This document shows, one piece after another, positions 51,201-58,504 of a stretch of 60,878 bases of DNA (its first letter is position 1; each line of letters starts with the position of its first letter). The DNA comes from Clostridium lacusfryxellense (GTDB taxonomy: Bacteria; Bacillota; Clostridia; Clostridiales; Clostridiaceae). Location: assembly GCF_018861735.1 (NCBI RefSeq), contig NZ_JAHLEB010000027.1:1-60878 (forward strand). The letters run 5' to 3'. A model generated the notes under the pieces. It did no database searches. It was not told where the DNA came from and saw only the letters and a program-made list of their open reading frames with translations. Made by a program: the position numbers and the translations under genes.

Positions 51201-51296
51201 ACCCCACAATATAAATGTATGTTTGCCTTGCGTAGTTTCTATCCATCCGCCATTTAATATCAATTTCACTTCACCCTCTAATAGTGCTGTTATCAT
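48234..51296 (-). CDS. SNF2-family DNA translocase (partner SWIM protein downstream)
   Basis: About 1020 residues. The first 500 form the bacterial SNF2-associated region. The ATPase has DDMGLGKTVQS near 567, DEAQ box ILDEAQNIKNS near 668, and motif VI ATDRAFRIGQ near 955. No SWIM finger is present in it; the next gene supplies one. ATG at 51296 is preferred, but ATG at 51323 in the same frame lies inside a 28-bp palindrome and cannot be excluded. Neither has a good SD. It probably remodels DNA-protein complexes; no restriction or defence gene adjoins it. Confidence 0.88.
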   Translation of the reverse strand: MITALLEGEVKLILNGGWIETTQGKHTFILWGQSGETKCVRRGRKPKNALPLYEEMASVIELHNKISDSALEMKYGKYKYNFESKELLKREIRGITFNNLDAFDMILNIDKNNLEQIELSGELKFWITVARFTAELIIKHKYLPSLVIDRVNNKVNSQWRWHTSDPEYIDKKKVLCNNMPTTCKAYFHLENQEFIYTNSTRLVSSFMDSMIDSMVRSSCTNINEDNDFLENNFSNLSSTWMHSLFSELPEIPVDTSGQIKMLNEYKKWIEPIKIKNSKFKFRTCFKVNPPAREEDWTLEYLLQAKDDPSLMLPAKMIFEESVDTITYLNKKFNNPQERLLEDLAVAAKVFIPIERSLYDAVPVECKLSVEEAYSFLRESAYFLNEKGFGIIAPAWWKKPSRLSVKLKDKNRVVNTNSAAKSTFNMDTILEYDWKLALNGNEISEKEFEKISNLKVPFIQLRGQWVQVDIHQIKTLSKMKMNKGLNGKIPVGELLRLNLSEEEIIPGVSVETIDNQEAVGHFFEQLFNLNNIEEVDIPLGFRGTLREYQKRGFSWLTFLRNHGIGACLADDMGLGKTVQSICLMLYEREKGLTDKPTLIICPTSVVGNWEREIEKFAPNLKAAIHHGNSRWSYEDFSAEIHKNEVVITTYALIVRDKDLFQKEEWAGIILDEAQNIKNSASKQTQYIKTLKAEYKVALTGTPVENRLSDLWSIMDFLNKGYLYNWSTFRSEFAIPIERDGDPKKSNKLKKIISPFVLRRLKTDKNIIKDLPEKIETKEYASLTTEQATLYQAVVKDCLNKIDSSEGIRRRGLIISSLTKFKQICNHPVQFLKDNGDIEGRSGKLDRLLEMLEVVVEEGDRSLVFTQFAEMGHILETEIEKKLGVRTLFLHGGTSRKKREELIDIFQGDGNEPMVFILSLKAGGLGLNLTKANHVFHFDRWWNPAVENQATDRAFRIGQLKNVHVHKFICMGTLEEKIDQMLERKQALAESVVSTNENWISEMSNIELRELFVLEHDNKEYN

Positions 51297-51308
51297 TTTA
51301 CTGCATAC

Positions 51309-51336
51309 TATACAGTTTAACATATTTAACTGTATA
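51309..51336. promoter_or_regulatory. 28-bp palindrome at the 5' end of the SNF2 gene
   Basis: TATACAGTTTAA-CATA-TTTAACTGTATA: arms of 12 bp match at 11 positions. Its place at or just upstream of the translation start suggests an operator. The cognate regulator is unknown. Confidence 0.55.
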
Positions 51337-51515
51337 ATTTCACTTTTATATTATGTTTTATTAACTTAAAATTCGACTTTCCGTATAATTTTTTTCTACA
51401 ATTAAATATTAAGTTATTAAATTAAATGTTAAGTTATATATTTTCCGTTCGAAATATATAGTATATATCTTTTTATCAATTACTATGTTATATCTATTTG
51501 AAAGCGAGGGTAAAT

Positions 51516-52421
51516 ATGAATAATAATATACTACTAGAATCTGGAACTGGCGAGGTTGAAATCTTAGAATTTATTATAAATAATAAATATTATGCAATTA
51601 ACATTATAAAAGTCAAAGAGGTGATACATTCAGATAATTTAACAAAACTACCTGAGTCTCATCCTGCTATATCGGGACTTACTCTATATAGAGACAAGAT
51701 AATAACTTTAATAGATTTAAAATATGTCTTAGAAAAACAACACAAAGATGAAATTAAATCAACAATTATTCTTTGTGAATTTAATAAAATAGAGGTAGCT
51801 TTTAGTATCGACAACATTGTCGGTGTTCATCGCATTAAATGGGAACAGATAACTAAACCCGATGACATAACTATTAATTCATTAGTCATAGGTAATATTG
51901 TTTTAAGCAATAAAATAATATTACTACTAGATTTCGAAAAAATAGTTACTGATATTAGTCCTTCTACAGGGATAAGCGAAGACAGGATTGTTAATATCGA
52001 TTATAAAGATAGATCTAAGGTAAAACTTGTTATAGCAGATGATTCACCGTTAATTAGAAGGTTATTAAAAGATACACTAATCAAGGCTGGTTTCCAAAAT
52101 CTTAGAATATTTGATGATGGAAAACAGGTTCTAGATTATTTGCTTAACTTAGTTCACGATAAAAACGAAAATTTCATGGAAGATGTTCATGTTCTTATAT
52201 CTGACATTGAAATGCCCCAAATGGATGGTCATACCCTAACTAGAAAAATTAAAGAACATAACATTCTAAAGAAATTGCCTGTTATTTTATTTTCATCATT
52301 AATTACTAGTGACTTAAAACACAAAGGAAAAGCTGTTGGTGCAGACGCTCAACTAAGTAAACCCGAAATAGGAGAACTAGTAGTTTGTGTTGATGGATTT
52401 ACTAGCTCTCTTAATAGCTAA
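51516..52421 (+). CDS. cheV: Chemotaxis coupling protein CheV (CheW + receiver)
   Basis: 301 residues. The CheW-like domain covers about 10-150, with KLPESHPAISGLTLYRDKIITLIDL. The receiver domain covers about 170-298. It has acidic pocket ADDS, phosphorylated aspartate in ISDIEMPQMDG near 230, and conserved lysine in SKPE near 282. CheV couples receptors to CheA and adapts the signal, which fits the three chemoreceptor genes in the window. ATG at 51516 is taken, with GAGGG as SD. A strong terminator follows. Confidence 0.9.
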   Translation: MNNNILLESGTGEVEILEFIINNKYYAINIIKVKEVIHSDNLTKLPESHPAISGLTLYRDKIITLIDLKYVLEKQHKDEIKSTIILCEFNKIEVAFSIDNIVGVHRIKWEQITKPDDITINSLVIGNIVLSNKIILLLDFEKIVTDISPSTGISEDRIVNIDYKDRSKVKLVIADDSPLIRRLLKDTLIKAGFQNLRIFDDGKQVLDYLLNLVHDKNENFMEDVHVLISDIEMPQMDGHTLTRKIKEHNILKKLPVILFSSLITSDLKHKGKAVGADAQLSKPEIGELVVCVDGFTSSLNS

Positions 52422-52447
52422 AGGCTAATATACCACAGTTTTTCAAC

Positions 52448-52498
52448 GTTACTATTTAGGTATTCCCTCTAGGAAATGTCTAAATAGTAACTTTTTTT
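52448..52498 (+). terminator. Terminator of cheV
   Basis: GTTACTATTTAG pairs with CTAAATAGTAAC (perfect 12 bp), followed by TTTTTTT. Confidence 0.9.
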
Positions 52499-52520
52499 AG
52501 TTAACATGTCGTATTATTGC

Positions 52521-52604
52521 ATTAGAGACAAGTAATCTTACCTGAGCTAAGCTCACAGGACTCTCCCATGATAGAGCAATATATATGGCAATTGCCATAT
52601 TGAT
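52521..52604 (+). promoter_or_regulatory. Structured leader upstream of the cation antiporter (candidate riboswitch)
   Basis: CCTGAGC/GCTCACAGG (52541-52559) forms a hairpin closed by AGAG (52524-52527) with CTCT (52561-52564). That leaves an internal loop ACAAGTAATCTTA on one side. CTCT can instead pair with a second AGAG at 52573-52576, so the two helices exclude each other. A perfect 18-bp palindrome, ATATGGCAATTGCCATAT, follows at 52583-52600. No family was recognised. The ion-transport target suggests an ion-sensing RNA. Confidence 0.45.
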
Positions 52605-52656
52605 CTAATAGGAATAACATTAAATGTACGCGTTAAAATAAAAGAGGTGAGTAATT

Positions 52657-53829
52657 ATGAATTCATTTGTAAGTTTAGGTACAGCATTAATTGTAGGTAT
52701 AATTTTTGGTAAAATAATAAATAAATTTAAAATACCATCTGTTGCTGGTTACATAATTGCAGGACTTGTTCTTGGAGTTTCGGGATTTAAACTTGTTAAT
52801 CCTGAGATGTTAGACAAGCTATCATTTATTAGTGATTTTGCATTAGGGGTCATTGCTTTTAATATTGGGAGTGAACTTGAATTATCAGTTATCAAAAAAC
52901 TAGGTAAGTCCATTTTTATAATTGCAACATGTGAAGCCTTAGGTGCTTTTGTATTAGTTACAATTGCAATGTATGTTTTAACAAGTGATATAGCTATTTC
53001 TTTAATACTTGGTGCTGTAGCATCCGCAACAGCTCCAGCTGCAACAGTTATGGTTTTAAAAGAATGTAAGGCTAAGGGGCCATTAACTAGCACACTCCTT
53101 GGAGTTGTAGCTGTAGATGATGCAATATGTCTTATGATATACTCTATTGCCGCTTCCATTGCAAAGGTATTTATAAATCATCAACAAATAACAATAAATA
53201 AAGTTCTTATATTTCCGATAGCAGAAATATTATTATCACTTGCTCTAGGTTGTATTTTAGGAATAATTTTATGTTATCTACTTGATAAATCTGATACCAA
53301 AGAAGAAATTCTTGGATTTACTGCCGGAATACTTTTACTATTAATTGGTGCATGTACAATATTTAGTTTATCTTCACTACTTACTGCTATGACTATGGGT
53401 TGTATAGTTGCCAATGTATCATCACATAGCAAAAAAGTATTTTCAAGCATTGAGACCTTCTCTCCACCAATTGTTGCTGCTTTCTTTATATTAGCTGGGT
53501 GCAGATTAGATATTTCTTTATTACCACAAATAGGCGCAACTGGTGTTTGCTATTTTCTATTTAGAATGATTGGTAAAATTTCTGGAGCAACCCTTGGTGC
53601 TACGATATCAAAAGCACCTGAAACTGTTAAGAAGTACATTGGTTTCGGACTACTTTCACAAGTTGGTGTTGCTATTGGACTAGCTATAACGGTTAGTAAG
53701 GAATTTAGTGGAACTAAACTAGGTTCTTTAGTAATAACAATACTTTTAGCTACCACTATAATTACAGAATTAGTCGGACCAATATTAACTAAAAGTGCTA
53801 TAATAAAAGCTAAGGAAGCTAATATTTAA
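52657..53829 (+). CDS. Cation:proton antiporter (CPA2/KefB-like membrane domain)
   Basis: 390 residues, about 11-12 helices, no C-terminal TrkA-N domain. It has CPA2 traits: IPSVAGYIIAGLVLGVSG near residue 27, ATAPAATVMVLKE near 126 and GVVAVDDAICLMIYS near 147. The last has the ion-binding Asp-Asp pair of electrogenic antiporters. It exchanges Na+ or K+ for H+. SD AAGAGGTGAG. The PII-like gene follows 17 bases later and probably regulates it. Confidence 0.9.
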   Translation: MNSFVSLGTALIVGIIFGKIINKFKIPSVAGYIIAGLVLGVSGFKLVNPEMLDKLSFISDFALGVIAFNIGSELELSVIKKLGKSIFIIATCEALGAFVLVTIAMYVLTSDIAISLILGAVASATAPAATVMVLKECKAKGPLTSTLLGVVAVDDAICLMIYSIAASIAKVFINHQQITINKVLIFPIAEILLSLALGCILGIILCYLLDKSDTKEEILGFTAGILLLLIGACTIFSLSSLLTAMTMGCIVANVSSHSKKVFSSIETFSPPIVAAFFILAGCRLDISLLPQIGATGVCYFLFRMIGKISGATLGATISKAPETVKKYIGFGLLSQVGVAIGLAITVSKEFSGTKLGSLVITILLATTIITELVGPILTKSAIIKAKEANI

Positions 53830-53846
53830 CGAAGGGGAGATAACTT

Positions 53847-54197
53847 ATGTATGCAGTATTTATAATCTTAAGTAATGTAAGTAAATTAGATAATATTTCT
53901 AAGGTATTTTATGAAAATGGATGTGGTGCTACTACTATAGATAGCTGCGGAATTGGAAAAGTACTACTTAGAAATAATATTGACATTCCAATATTTGCAG
54001 GTATAAGAAACCTAGTTGAAGGATCAAAGCCATATAATAAAACAATAATAAGCATAATAAAACAAGAAAATAAGATGAGAACTATTGTAGATATTATAAA
54101 TAAAGATTTTCTAAACGAACCCGATTCCGGAGTTATGTTTGTAATGCCGGTTTTAGAATGTTATGGTTTAAGAAATGATGAATATGAAAACTATTAG
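53847..54197 (+). CDS. PII-like signalling protein
   Basis: 116 residues with the plan of small PII-like proteins. There is a beta strand start MYAVFIILSNVSKLDNISK and an end GVMFVMPVLECYGL, a closing strand typical of the group. The classic uridylylated T-loop of GlnB/GlnK is not evident. PII-like proteins beside membrane transporters usually bind a nucleotide and gate the transporter. Here the partner is the antiporter 17 bases upstream. SD GAAGGGGAG. The ligand is unknown. Confidence 0.7.
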   Translation: MYAVFIILSNVSKLDNISKVFYENGCGATTIDSCGIGKVLLRNNIDIPIFAGIRNLVEGSKPYNKTIISIIKQENKMRTIVDIINKDFLNEPDSGVMFVMPVLECYGLRNDEYENY

Positions 54198-54251
54198 AGT
54201 TTAGTTGACTACACCAATATTTACTTTAAATCATATAATTTAAAGTAATAT

Positions 54252-54294
54252 AATAAAAGCTATTGAATGCAATTTGCATTCAATAGCTTTTATT
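54252..54294. terminator. Long palindromic terminator, PII-like / alanine dehydrogenase-like genes
   Basis: A 21-bp perfect inverted repeat with a single central base (54252-54272 with 54274-54294), A- and T-rich at the ends, between convergent genes. Confidence 0.85.
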
Positions 54295-55444
54295 ATATTA
54301 CTACATCAATTATTTCATCTGCATAGTTATTTAAGCTTTCTTCAAAACATTCAATAGTTCCTCTATAGATTGCTCTATTAAAATAATCATTATTATACAA
54401 ATTAAAGTCGCTGGTAGAATGTCCTATAAGATTTTGCACAATATATATAAGTTGTTTACCGTACAAATCCATACATCCCTTTGGGTTTACTCCAGGCCAT
54501 GCGTTACAACTTACTACAGTTCTTTGATTAAGAGATTTCAACCACTCTGGCACAGAATTATATACATTATCACCAGGATAAATAACAATTTTATCAAGTG
54601 TTCCATGTGGTATTCCTTCTATTGCTTTTACCTGTGGTGGATAAATATCAGTCAAATATGGATCTGATGTTAAATCCAAAATTATAGAATGTTTCTTTAA
54701 ATGCCCTAAAAGTTCATTACTTACAATATACTGGGTGGCGTCATCTCTAGTAGTAGCATCTACTAAAATATCAGTCTTTTTCAGTATCTTTATCATCTGT
54801 TTTTTATCATCTGTAATATTTCTAGGTAGCATATTAACAAGTACTCCCTTAGTTTTCTCTAGAAGTTTATTTTCATTTTCTTTGTTATATCCATATTTAC
54901 CTGCTTGTCTTGCTGCTGTTAATCCTACACGTCCCATACCCATTATTGTTACAACTATAGGTTTTCTTTCCTGAGTACTTATGCTTTTATAATTTTGGGC
55001 AAGCTCTGTAAATGCTGCATTAATTCCATTTCCTGATGTCCCATCATAATCTACAACTATCCTTTCAGAAAAGTCATTTCTAATAGAATCCATAGAAACA
55101 CCAAATATTCCTTTTTCTTTAAGCTTGTCTACCCTAGTTGATCTAGTTGGATAATGAAGCATACTTAATAAAATACTACCTTTTCTCATATAGTCAATTT
55201 CCTCAAACTCTGGTGACCGTAAAACTAAAACTATATCTTTTTCATAACATTCTCGGTTTGATACAAATTTTATTTTAGTATTTAATTTTAAATAATCTTC
55301 TTTTGTATACCCTAAAGCTGATCCATATCCCTCTTCAAGAAAGATTTGCACCTTTTCATTGCTAAGCATATTGAAAAACGACGGCAAAAAATCTCTTTTT
55401 TCATTTATTTCTTTGTGCATCCTTGGAAAACCTATAGTTTTCAT
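54293..55444 (-). CDS. Alanine dehydrogenase/PNT-family NAD(P)-dependent dehydrogenase
   Basis: 383 residues. The N-terminal half has the AlaDh/PNT catalytic fold. The Rossmann motif GMGRVGLTAARQAGKYG lies near residue 168. Close relatives by pattern (start MKTIGFPRMHKEINEKR) include N5-(carboxyethyl)ornithine synthase and alanine dehydrogenase, but the expected alanine dehydrogenase active-site residues were not confirmed by eye. ATG at 55444 is chosen, with AGGAGG 9 bases upstream; two nearer ATGs abut the SD. Its promoter region contains an inverted repeat, GTTATCATTT (55494-55503) with AAATGATAAC (55536-55545). Substrate unknown. Confidence 0.7.
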   Translation of the reverse strand: MKTIGFPRMHKEINEKRDFLPSFFNMLSNEKVQIFLEEGYGSALGYTKEDYLKLNTKIKFVSNRECYEKDIVLVLRSPEFEEIDYMRKGSILLSMLHYPTRSTRVDKLKEKGIFGVSMDSIRNDFSERIVVDYDGTSGNGINAAFTELAQNYKSISTQERKPIVVTIMGMGRVGLTAARQAGKYGYNKENENKLLEKTKGVLVNMLPRNITDDKKQMIKILKKTDILVDATTRDDATQYIVSNELLGHLKKHSIILDLTSDPYLTDIYPPQVKAIEGIPHGTLDKIVIYPGDNVYNSVPEWLKSLNQRTVVSCNAWPGVNPKGCMDLYGKQLIYIVQNLIGHSTSDFNLYNNDYFNRAIYRGTIECFEESLNNYADEIIDVVI

Positions 55445-55493
55445 TAACATCATCCTCCTAATTTTGTGCTCACGAAAATAACATTTTTAAATT

Positions 55494-55545
55494 GTTATCA
55501 TTTAGACAATTTCTATGTGGTACAAAACAATTATAAAATGATAAC
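55494..55545. promoter_or_regulatory. Inverted repeat upstream of the AlaDh/PNT-like gene
   Basis: GTTATCATTT at 55494-55503 and AAATGATAAC at 55536-55545, perfect 10-bp arms 32 bases apart. They could be two half-sites of an operator. The remaining part of this 340-base intergenic region is AT-rich and featureless up to the promoter at 55675. Confidence 0.4.
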
Positions 55546-55674
55546 ATTATTAATCTGCGTATTTTAAAATTTTCTTTTTATTATAAATAAATTTTTTTAT
55601 TTGAAAATTAGATATAGAGATAAAATGTTTTTTAGATTATTATATTAGTGTGTAAGACTGGGTGTTACTCTACT

Positions 55675-55703
55675 TTGACAAGTGACAATTTGGCCCGTAT
55701 AAT
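55675..55703 (+). promoter_or_regulatory. Full-consensus vegetative promoter
   Basis: TTGACA at 55675-55680 and TATAAT at 55698-55703 with exactly 17 bp between, the best promoter in the window. It drives the deacetylase-like gene. Confidence 0.85.
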
Positions 55704-55760
55704 TAAGTTGTTACTTACTGTAACTCAATTATACAATGCAATTTGGAAATTTGCAATGTA
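55698..55760 (+). promoter_or_regulatory. Two palindromes over the -10 and leader of the deacetylase-like gene
   Basis: The first palindrome (about 55698-55733) pairs TATAATTAAGTTGTTAC with GTAACTCAATTATA and includes the -10. The second (55732-55760) pairs TACAATGCAA with TTGCAATGTA with one mismatch. They are good candidates for repressor operators that tame an otherwise very strong promoter. Confidence 0.5.
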
Positions 55761-55783
55761 ATATTAGGAGGATGTGTTTATTT

Positions 55784-56554
55784 ATGAAATATATTTTAGA
55801 CGACTATATTCAAAAACCAAATTTCGATTTAATCTTAACTATGGATTGTGAAGGTTACAATTTTGACAAGAACTTAAAGAATAATGTATTAAATTTAGAG
55901 AAGCTATTGAAATTGAATACTGATAACAATATTTATACACTTTTATTTGTAACTCCATTTTTTGCGGAAATGATGAATAATTTAAATCTAATTGATAAAA
56001 TTAAAAGTGATTATAAAGTCATATTCGGTTTACATATTCATCCAAACAACTTACCAGAACATATAAAAAAACTTTGCCCATTTATAAAAAATGATGAAGA
56101 TTTAATAACATATTACTCTTATTCTGAGCAAAAGCTTATAATAAAACATTGTTATCAATATATTTCAAACCTCGGAATTAGCCCTATTGAAGCATTCCGC
56201 GGTGGTTATTTTTCAATAGATGATAACACAGCAAAAATAGTAAAGGAATTAACTGATATAAAATATGAATCTCATAATATATACAGACCTGAGTATAAAC
56301 TAACTGAAAATGTATTAACATCTTTACCAGTATATACCTCAAATGAAAATACTGAGTTAAGACTAGAATATTACAGTATTGAGGAACTTTCTGAGATACT
56401 TACTTTGGGACTAAAAGAAAATAAAAAACTATTTGCTATAACCCATAGTTATTTATTAGATCCATCGGATATCCATTATAAGAGAGATAAGATAGAACAA
56501 AGTATTTATGAAAGAATGGAAGTTTTAATAGATGTTATGAAAAAGTATAAATAG
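55784..56554 (+). CDS. Polysaccharide deacetylase-like (NodB-homology) protein
   Basis: 256 residues. The NodB-type features are D21 in LTMDCEG, H84-x-H86 in FGLHIHPN, R139 in FRGGYFS and a late histidine in AITHSYLLD. Together these could form the metal site and catalytic pair of carbohydrate esterase 4 enzymes. There is no signal peptide, unlike peptidoglycan deacetylases, so an intracellular sugar or nucleotide-sugar substrate is more likely. ATG at 55784 is preferred, as AGGAGG lies 12 bases upstream and the ATG at 55772 directly abuts it. It sits behind a consensus promoter with palindromes. Confidence 0.7.
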   Translation: MKYILDDYIQKPNFDLILTMDCEGYNFDKNLKNNVLNLEKLLKLNTDNNIYTLLFVTPFFAEMMNNLNLIDKIKSDYKVIFGLHIHPNNLPEHIKKLCPFIKNDEDLITYYSYSEQKLIIKHCYQYISNLGISPIEAFRGGYFSIDDNTAKIVKELTDIKYESHNIYRPEYKLTENVLTSLPVYTSNENTELRLEYYSIEELSEILTLGLKENKKLFAITHSYLLDPSDIHYKRDKIEQSIYERMEVLIDVMKKYK

Positions 56555-56650
56555 AATTTATTTTTTTGTTTTTTCACAATTTAAGTATTTTTTTTCTTCT
56601 TAATACCAATACTATTACTATACTATTAAGAACTTAAGGAGGAATTAAAA

Positions 56651-56839
56651 ATGCAAAAAAATGCAAAGCAGCACGTTCAAGATGCATGTGAAAAACTACA
56701 GAATTCAAGCACTTGTTTAACTGATGCGGTAAACACAGTGGAAAAGGAAGAAAATAAACAACAAATTCAGAATACTTTAAATCAGGTTCAGTCTGCATTA
56801 CAGGCAGCTAATACCACACTTTCAAATTACAAAGAATAA
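56651..56839 (+). CDS. Small helical protein of unknown function
   Basis: 62 residues, almost wholly helix-forming, with heptad-like spacing (NTLNQVQSALQAANTTLSNY). It has two cysteines, C14 and C22, and is Gln/Asn-rich. An excellent SD (AAGGAGG, 8 bases before the ATG) and a terminator right after the stop show that it is a real gene. The pattern recalls DUF1657-like small clostridial proteins, but the match is not strong enough to name a family. Confidence 0.7.
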   Translation: MQKNAKQHVQDACEKLQNSSTCLTDAVNTVEKEENKQQIQNTLNQVQSALQAANTTLSNYKE

Positions 56840-56856
56840 TAAACAATTATTTACCT

Positions 56857-56884
56857 AAAGGAGCTTGTAAAAACAAGCTCCTTT
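56857..56884 (+). terminator. Terminator of the small-protein gene
   Basis: AAAGGAGCTTG pairs with CAAGCTCCTTT (perfect 11 bp) followed by TATTTTT. It may also serve the convergent MATE gene. Confidence 0.88.
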
Positions 56885-56891
56885 ATTTTTC

Positions 56892-58259
56892 TTAATCATA
56901 ATATGAAATAAGCTTTGTTTTATTTGATATCTTACTAAATTTATATTTAAAGATGACAAACATGAGAAGCGCATCTGTTCCCCACTGTAGAGCTGTAATC
57001 CACCATACCGCGGTAACTGGATATTTAAGTAGATAAATAAAATAATATGTTAATGGTAATCTTATGAGCCAGCTTGTAAAACAACAAATATAAAATGGAC
57101 TCTTAACATCTCCTATTCCCTTTAATGCACCCTCAAATACAAGTGATATTCCGATAAATGGTTGTTCTAACGCTCCGATTGCAAGACACTTTCCAGCTAA
57201 ATAAGCAACTTTCTTCTCATTTTCACCTAAAAATAAGTTTACCAAAATATTTGGCATAAATAAAAATATTATTGCAAATATACTCATCATAAATACAGAA
57301 TAAAAAACGCAGTTTAAAGCGGCTGCTTTTGCATTTTTGTAATCCCCCTTTCCTACATTGTGACCTACTAAAGTTATAACAGCAATACCGAATCCAAAAC
57401 TTGGCATAACTGAGATCCCCTCTATCATATTTGCTATTTCATCAGCAGCAAAGGATGCACTTCCTGAGCGAATTATAATAGCAACACAAATTAACTTGCT
57501 AATACTAAACACCGCTTCTTCCAATGAGCAAGGAATAGCAAGTATTAATATCTTTTTCATATCTTTCAAGGATATCAAAAAAAAACAAAATGGGTTAAAC
57601 TTGATTTTCGTCTTAAACACAATATAATATAAAGAAAAAATAAACCCACACAAATAAGCAATTGTAGATGCTATAGCAGATCCATCTATCCCTTTTGCTT
57701 TAAACACTATACCAAAAATCAATAAATAATTTAAAATTATTTTAAATGAAATTACAATCAAGGAGCATATAAATGGTATAAAAGTGTTCCCATATCCTAT
57801 TAAAATAGAATTCAAAAGCCTCATATTCATTGAAAAAAATATAGCTAACGAATTTATTTTTATAAATGAGTAACCAATTTCTAAAATTTTATTTCTAGCT
57901 CCTAATACGTATAATAGCTCTTTTCCAAAGAAAAAAACTATTATTGTAATGATTAAACAAAACCCAGTTCCTAACATATATCCTATTGATGCGAATTTTT
58001 CAGCACTTTTATATTGTCCAGCACCCACTAGTCTCGAAACCAAGGACACAATACTTATACAGAATCCCCCCGAAATAAATATTCCTATAAATGCATTTGT
58101 CAAATTATTGCTTAACCCAACAGCGCTTACTGCTATATTTCCACCAAATCTCCCTATCATCATTAAATCAAAAATAGACATTAACGTATATATTGTTATT
58201 TCCGCAACTACCGGTAGCGACGTATTGAGGACTTCATTTGATATGTTCTTACTTACCAT
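56892..58259 (-). CDS. MATE family efflux transporter
   Basis: 455 residues, 12 helices. MATE traits are SLPVVAEITIYTLMSIFDLMM near the start, MIGRFGGNIAVSAVGLSNNL, and VGHNVGKGDYKNAKAAALN near residue 300. It is distinct from the MATE protein at 35.1 kb. Substrate unknown. SD TAGGAGG lies upstream of the ATG. It is divergent from the EamA transporter gene. Confidence 0.92.
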   Translation of the reverse strand: MVSKNISNEVLNTSLPVVAEITIYTLMSIFDLMMIGRFGGNIAVSAVGLSNNLTNAFIGIFISGGFCISIVSLVSRLVGAGQYKSAEKFASIGYMLGTGFCLIITIIVFFFGKELLYVLGARNKILEIGYSFIKINSLAIFFSMNMRLLNSILIGYGNTFIPFICSLIVISFKIILNYLLIFGIVFKAKGIDGSAIASTIAYLCGFIFSLYYIVFKTKIKFNPFCFFLISLKDMKKILILAIPCSLEEAVFSISKLICVAIIIRSGSASFAADEIANMIEGISVMPSFGFGIAVITLVGHNVGKGDYKNAKAAALNCVFYSVFMMSIFAIIFLFMPNILVNLFLGENEKKVAYLAGKCLAIGALEQPFIGISLVFEGALKGIGDVKSPFYICCFTSWLIRLPLTYYFIYLLKYPVTAVWWITALQWGTDALLMFVIFKYKFSKISNKTKLISYYD

Positions 58260-58377
58260 GCAAAAGCTACCTCCTAGGAATTAATTTCATTATTAAGTAT
58301 ATTAATTAAATATATTTTAATGTACTATTTTTTAAAACCATTAAAATTCACTACTAATTTATTCTCTGAATATAATA

Positions 58378-58412
58378 AAAATAAGGATACCTTTTTAAGT
58401 ATCCTTATTTTT
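58378..58412. terminator. Terminator-like hairpin inside a divergent intergenic region
   Basis: AAGGATAC pairs with GTATCCTT around CTTTTTAA, with AAAAATA before and ATTTTTATT after. It lies between two genes transcribed away from each other, so it ends neither. It could terminate a small RNA or act as insulation. Confidence 0.65.
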
Positions 58413-58504
58413 ATTATTAATATATTATCTTAATTTATTTTTAAATTGTTTTTTTTATCCATTTGTGTTTAACTTAAAATAATGATTATAAAGGAGTTGG
58501 TATT

